In this document: piece by piece, positions 13,995-15,448 of the stretch
Numbering within the stretch: position 1 is the first letter of the stretch
Layout of the letters: every line of letters starts with the position of its first letter
Assembly (NCBI GenBank): GCA_002309915.1
Contig: DBYT01000054.1
Location: forward strand, 7,691 to 23,138
From: Bacteroidales bacterium UBA1179
GTDB lineage: Bacteria > Bacteroidota > Bacteroidia > Bacteroidales > Bacteroidaceae
Direction of reading: 5' to 3'
Length of the DNA: 15,448 nucleotides
The notes under the pieces: model-generated
What the model saw: the letters and a program-made list of their open reading frames with translations, nothing else
Told to the model about the DNA's origin: nothing
Database searches by the model: none
Program-made: the position numbers and the translations under genes

Positions 13995-15448
13995 ATGATT
14001 GAAGAGATTAACAGAAGACGCACATTTGCGATAGTATCGCACCCTGATGCCGGTAAGACCACACTTACTGAGAAATTCCTGCTGTTCGGCGGCCAGATAC
14101 AGGTTGCCGGAGCCGTCAAGTCCAACAAGATACGCAAGACAGCCACATCGGACTGGATGGATATAGAGAAACAGCGTGGTATCTCGGTTACCACATCGGT
14201 AATGGAATTTGATTATGAAGGTTACAAGATAAACATTCTGGACACCCCGGGTCACCAGGACTTTGCCGAGGATACGTTCCGTACGCTCACAGCCGTGGAC
14301 AGCGTAATCATCGTGATTGACAGTGCCAAGGGCGTTGAGCTGCAGACCCGCCGCCTCATGGAGGTGTGCCGCATGCGCAAGACTCCGGTGATTGTGTTCG
14401 TCAACAAACTGGACCGTGAGGGTAACGACCCCTTTGACCTGCTTGACGAACTTGAGGAGGAACTCCAGATACATGTACGCCCCCTGAGCTGGCCTATTGA
14501 GAAGGGTGCCCGTTTCAAGGGCGTGTACAATATTTACGAACAGAAACTTGACCTGTTCACCCCAGATAAGCAGAAGGTGACCGAGAAGGTCAATGTCGAT
14601 ATAAACAGCACCGACCTTGAGGCTCACGTAGGTGAGCGTGAGGCTGCCAAGCTGCGTTCTGACCTGGAACTGATAGACGGCGTCTATGAGCCGTTTGACC
14701 GCAGCCAGTATCTGAGCGGTGAACTGGCACCTGTATTCTTTGGCTCAGCTCTGAACAACTTCGGTGTGCAGGAACTGCTTAACTGCTTTGTGCAGATTGC
14801 ACCCAGCCCGCGTCCCACTCAGGCCCTGGAGCGTATGGTGGAGCCCGAGGACAGCAAGTTCACCGGTTTCATCTTCAAGATTACCGCCAACATCGACCCC
14901 AATCACCGCTCATCGGTAGCATTCTGCAAGGTCTGCTCGGGTAAGTTCCAGCGTAACGAACCCTACTATCACGTAAGGTTGGACAAGACCTTCCGTTTCT
15001 CGTCACCCACCCAGTTCATGGCGCAGCGCAAGAGCACCATCGAGGAGGCCTGGCCGGGCGATATCATCGGCCTTCCTGATACCGGAAACTTCAAGATCGG
15101 TGATACCCTGACTCAGGGTGAGAAACTTCATTTCAAGGGCCTGCCCAGCTTCTCACCTGAGATGTTCAAGTATATCGAGAACGCTGATCCCATGCGTGCC
15201 AAGCAACTTGCCAAGGGTATTGACCAGCTGATGGGTGAGGGCGTTGCTCAGATGTTCATCAACCAGTTCAACGGCCGTAAACTCATCGGCACCGTTGGTC
15301 AACTTCAGTTTGAGGTCATTCAGTACCGTCTGGAGCATGAGTACAACGCCCTGTGCCGCTGGGAGCCCGCAAGTCTGTACAAGGCCTGCTGGATTGAGAG
15401 CGACGATGAGGCTGAACTGGATGCATTCAAGAAACGCAAGTATCAGTT
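13995..15448 (+). CDS. prfC: Peptide chain release factor 3, C-terminus beyond window
   Basis: RF3 is the translational GTPase that recycles RF1/RF2 from the ribosome after termination. The first 484 residues are present, from MIEEINRRRTFAIVSHPDAG to the window edge; family members are about 520-530 residues long, so only the extreme C-terminus is missing. GTPase motifs: P-loop SHPDAGKT (15-22), switch I RGISVTTS (61-68), DTPGHQDF (83-90), NKLD (137-140). The RF3-specific (not EF-G) character is seen in KFLLFGGQIQVAGAVK (27-42), FSSPTQFMAQRKSTIEEAWP and the C-terminal VGQLQFEVIQYRLEHEYN. It begins four bases after the DUF4924 stop as the last visible gene of the run that starts at the large lipoprotein. 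Confidence 0.97.
   Translation, partial: MIEEINRRRTFAIVSHPDAGKTTLTEKFLLFGGQIQVAGAVKSNKIRKTATSDWMDIEKQRGISVTTSVMEFDYEGYKINILDTPGHQDFAEDTFRTLTAVDSVIIVIDSAKGVELQTRRLMEVCRMRKTPVIVFVNKLDREGNDPFDLLDELEEELQIHVRPLSWPIEKGARFKGVYNIYEQKLDLFTPDKQKVTEKVNVDINSTDLEAHVGEREAAKLRSDLELIDGVYEPFDRSQYLSGELAPVFFGSALNNFGVQELLNCFVQIAPSPRPTQALERMVEPEDSKFTGFIFKITANIDPNHRSSVAFCKVCSGKFQRNEPYYHVRLDKTFRFSSPTQFMAQRKSTIEEAWPGDIIGLPDTGNFKIGDTLTQGEKLHFKGLPSFSPEMFKYIENADPMRAKQLAKGIDQLMGEGVAQMFINQFNGRKLIGTVGQLQFEVIQYRLEHEYNALCRWEPASLYKACWIESDDEAELDAFKKRKYQ

Noticed and set aside
13929..14627. 232-residue open frame on the minus strand across DUF4924 and prfC
   Set aside because: It is antisense to the strongly conserved RF3 GTPase motifs and is a codon-bias shadow with no domain features.
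1..15448. CRISPR array, insertion sequence, phage, toxin-antitoxin or tRNA/rRNA genes
   Set aside because: I found no regularly spaced repeats, transposase or integrase motifs, toxin-antitoxin pair or tRNA cloverleaf in the intergenic gaps by eye; a tRNAscan/Infernal run could confirm the RNA part.

Overview
The window is a stretch of chromosome from a member of the Bacteroidales (Bacteroidota), probably a Prevotellaceae- or Bacteroidaceae-like lineage with moderate GC; the genus cannot be fixed from the sequence alone. The evidence is the set of lineage-typical families (DUF4252, DUF4924, a DUF5723-type barrel, a GldE homologue, a 29-residue lysine/arginine-rich AURKAIP1/COX24-like protein), promoters of the Bacteroidota TAnnTTTG type, and AT-rich leaders without clear Shine-Dalgarno sequences. 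It is densely coded core or near-core sequence. I see no mobile element, CRISPR array, rRNA or tRNA, and no gene-free stretch over 300 bases (the longest gap is 148 bases, between the HU and ssb genes).

Layout. 1-1824 (minus): cytidine deaminase, then grpE and dnaJ (dnaJ runs off the left edge). A sigma-54-like -24/-12 element and a GTGnCAC palindrome lie just upstream of grpE. 1907-2818 (plus): a two-LysM, GH73-type peptidoglycan hydrolase lipoprotein. 2819-4208 (minus): a tightly overlapping ECF sigma factor / single-pass membrane protein / DUF4252 operon, with a likely ECF-type promoter in front. 4286-6353 (minus): HU protein, the 29-residue basic protein and RNase G/E, with a long perfect inverted repeat in the leader between the small gene and rng. 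6502-8240 (plus): ssb and gldE, closed by a clear intrinsic terminator. 8362-15448 (plus): a five-gene run consisting of a 1003-residue repeat-containing lipoprotein, a DUF5723-type outer-membrane barrel, a LysE-family transporter, a DUF4924 protein and release factor 3 (prfC, cut by the right edge).

How the genes fit together. Three groups concern basic information processing or protein quality: GrpE/DnaJ (DnaK co-chaperones), HU/RNase G/SSB, and RF3. The ECF operon looks like a self-regulated envelope-response unit. The least understood part is the lipoprotein/DUF5723 pair. The lipoprotein carries at least three modules with a conserved 'FPD-F' strand repeated exactly every 173 residues, plus a fourth copy at its C-terminus, and it is followed after 20 bases by an outer-membrane barrel. 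I propose these form a surface or periplasmic complex; that is inference.
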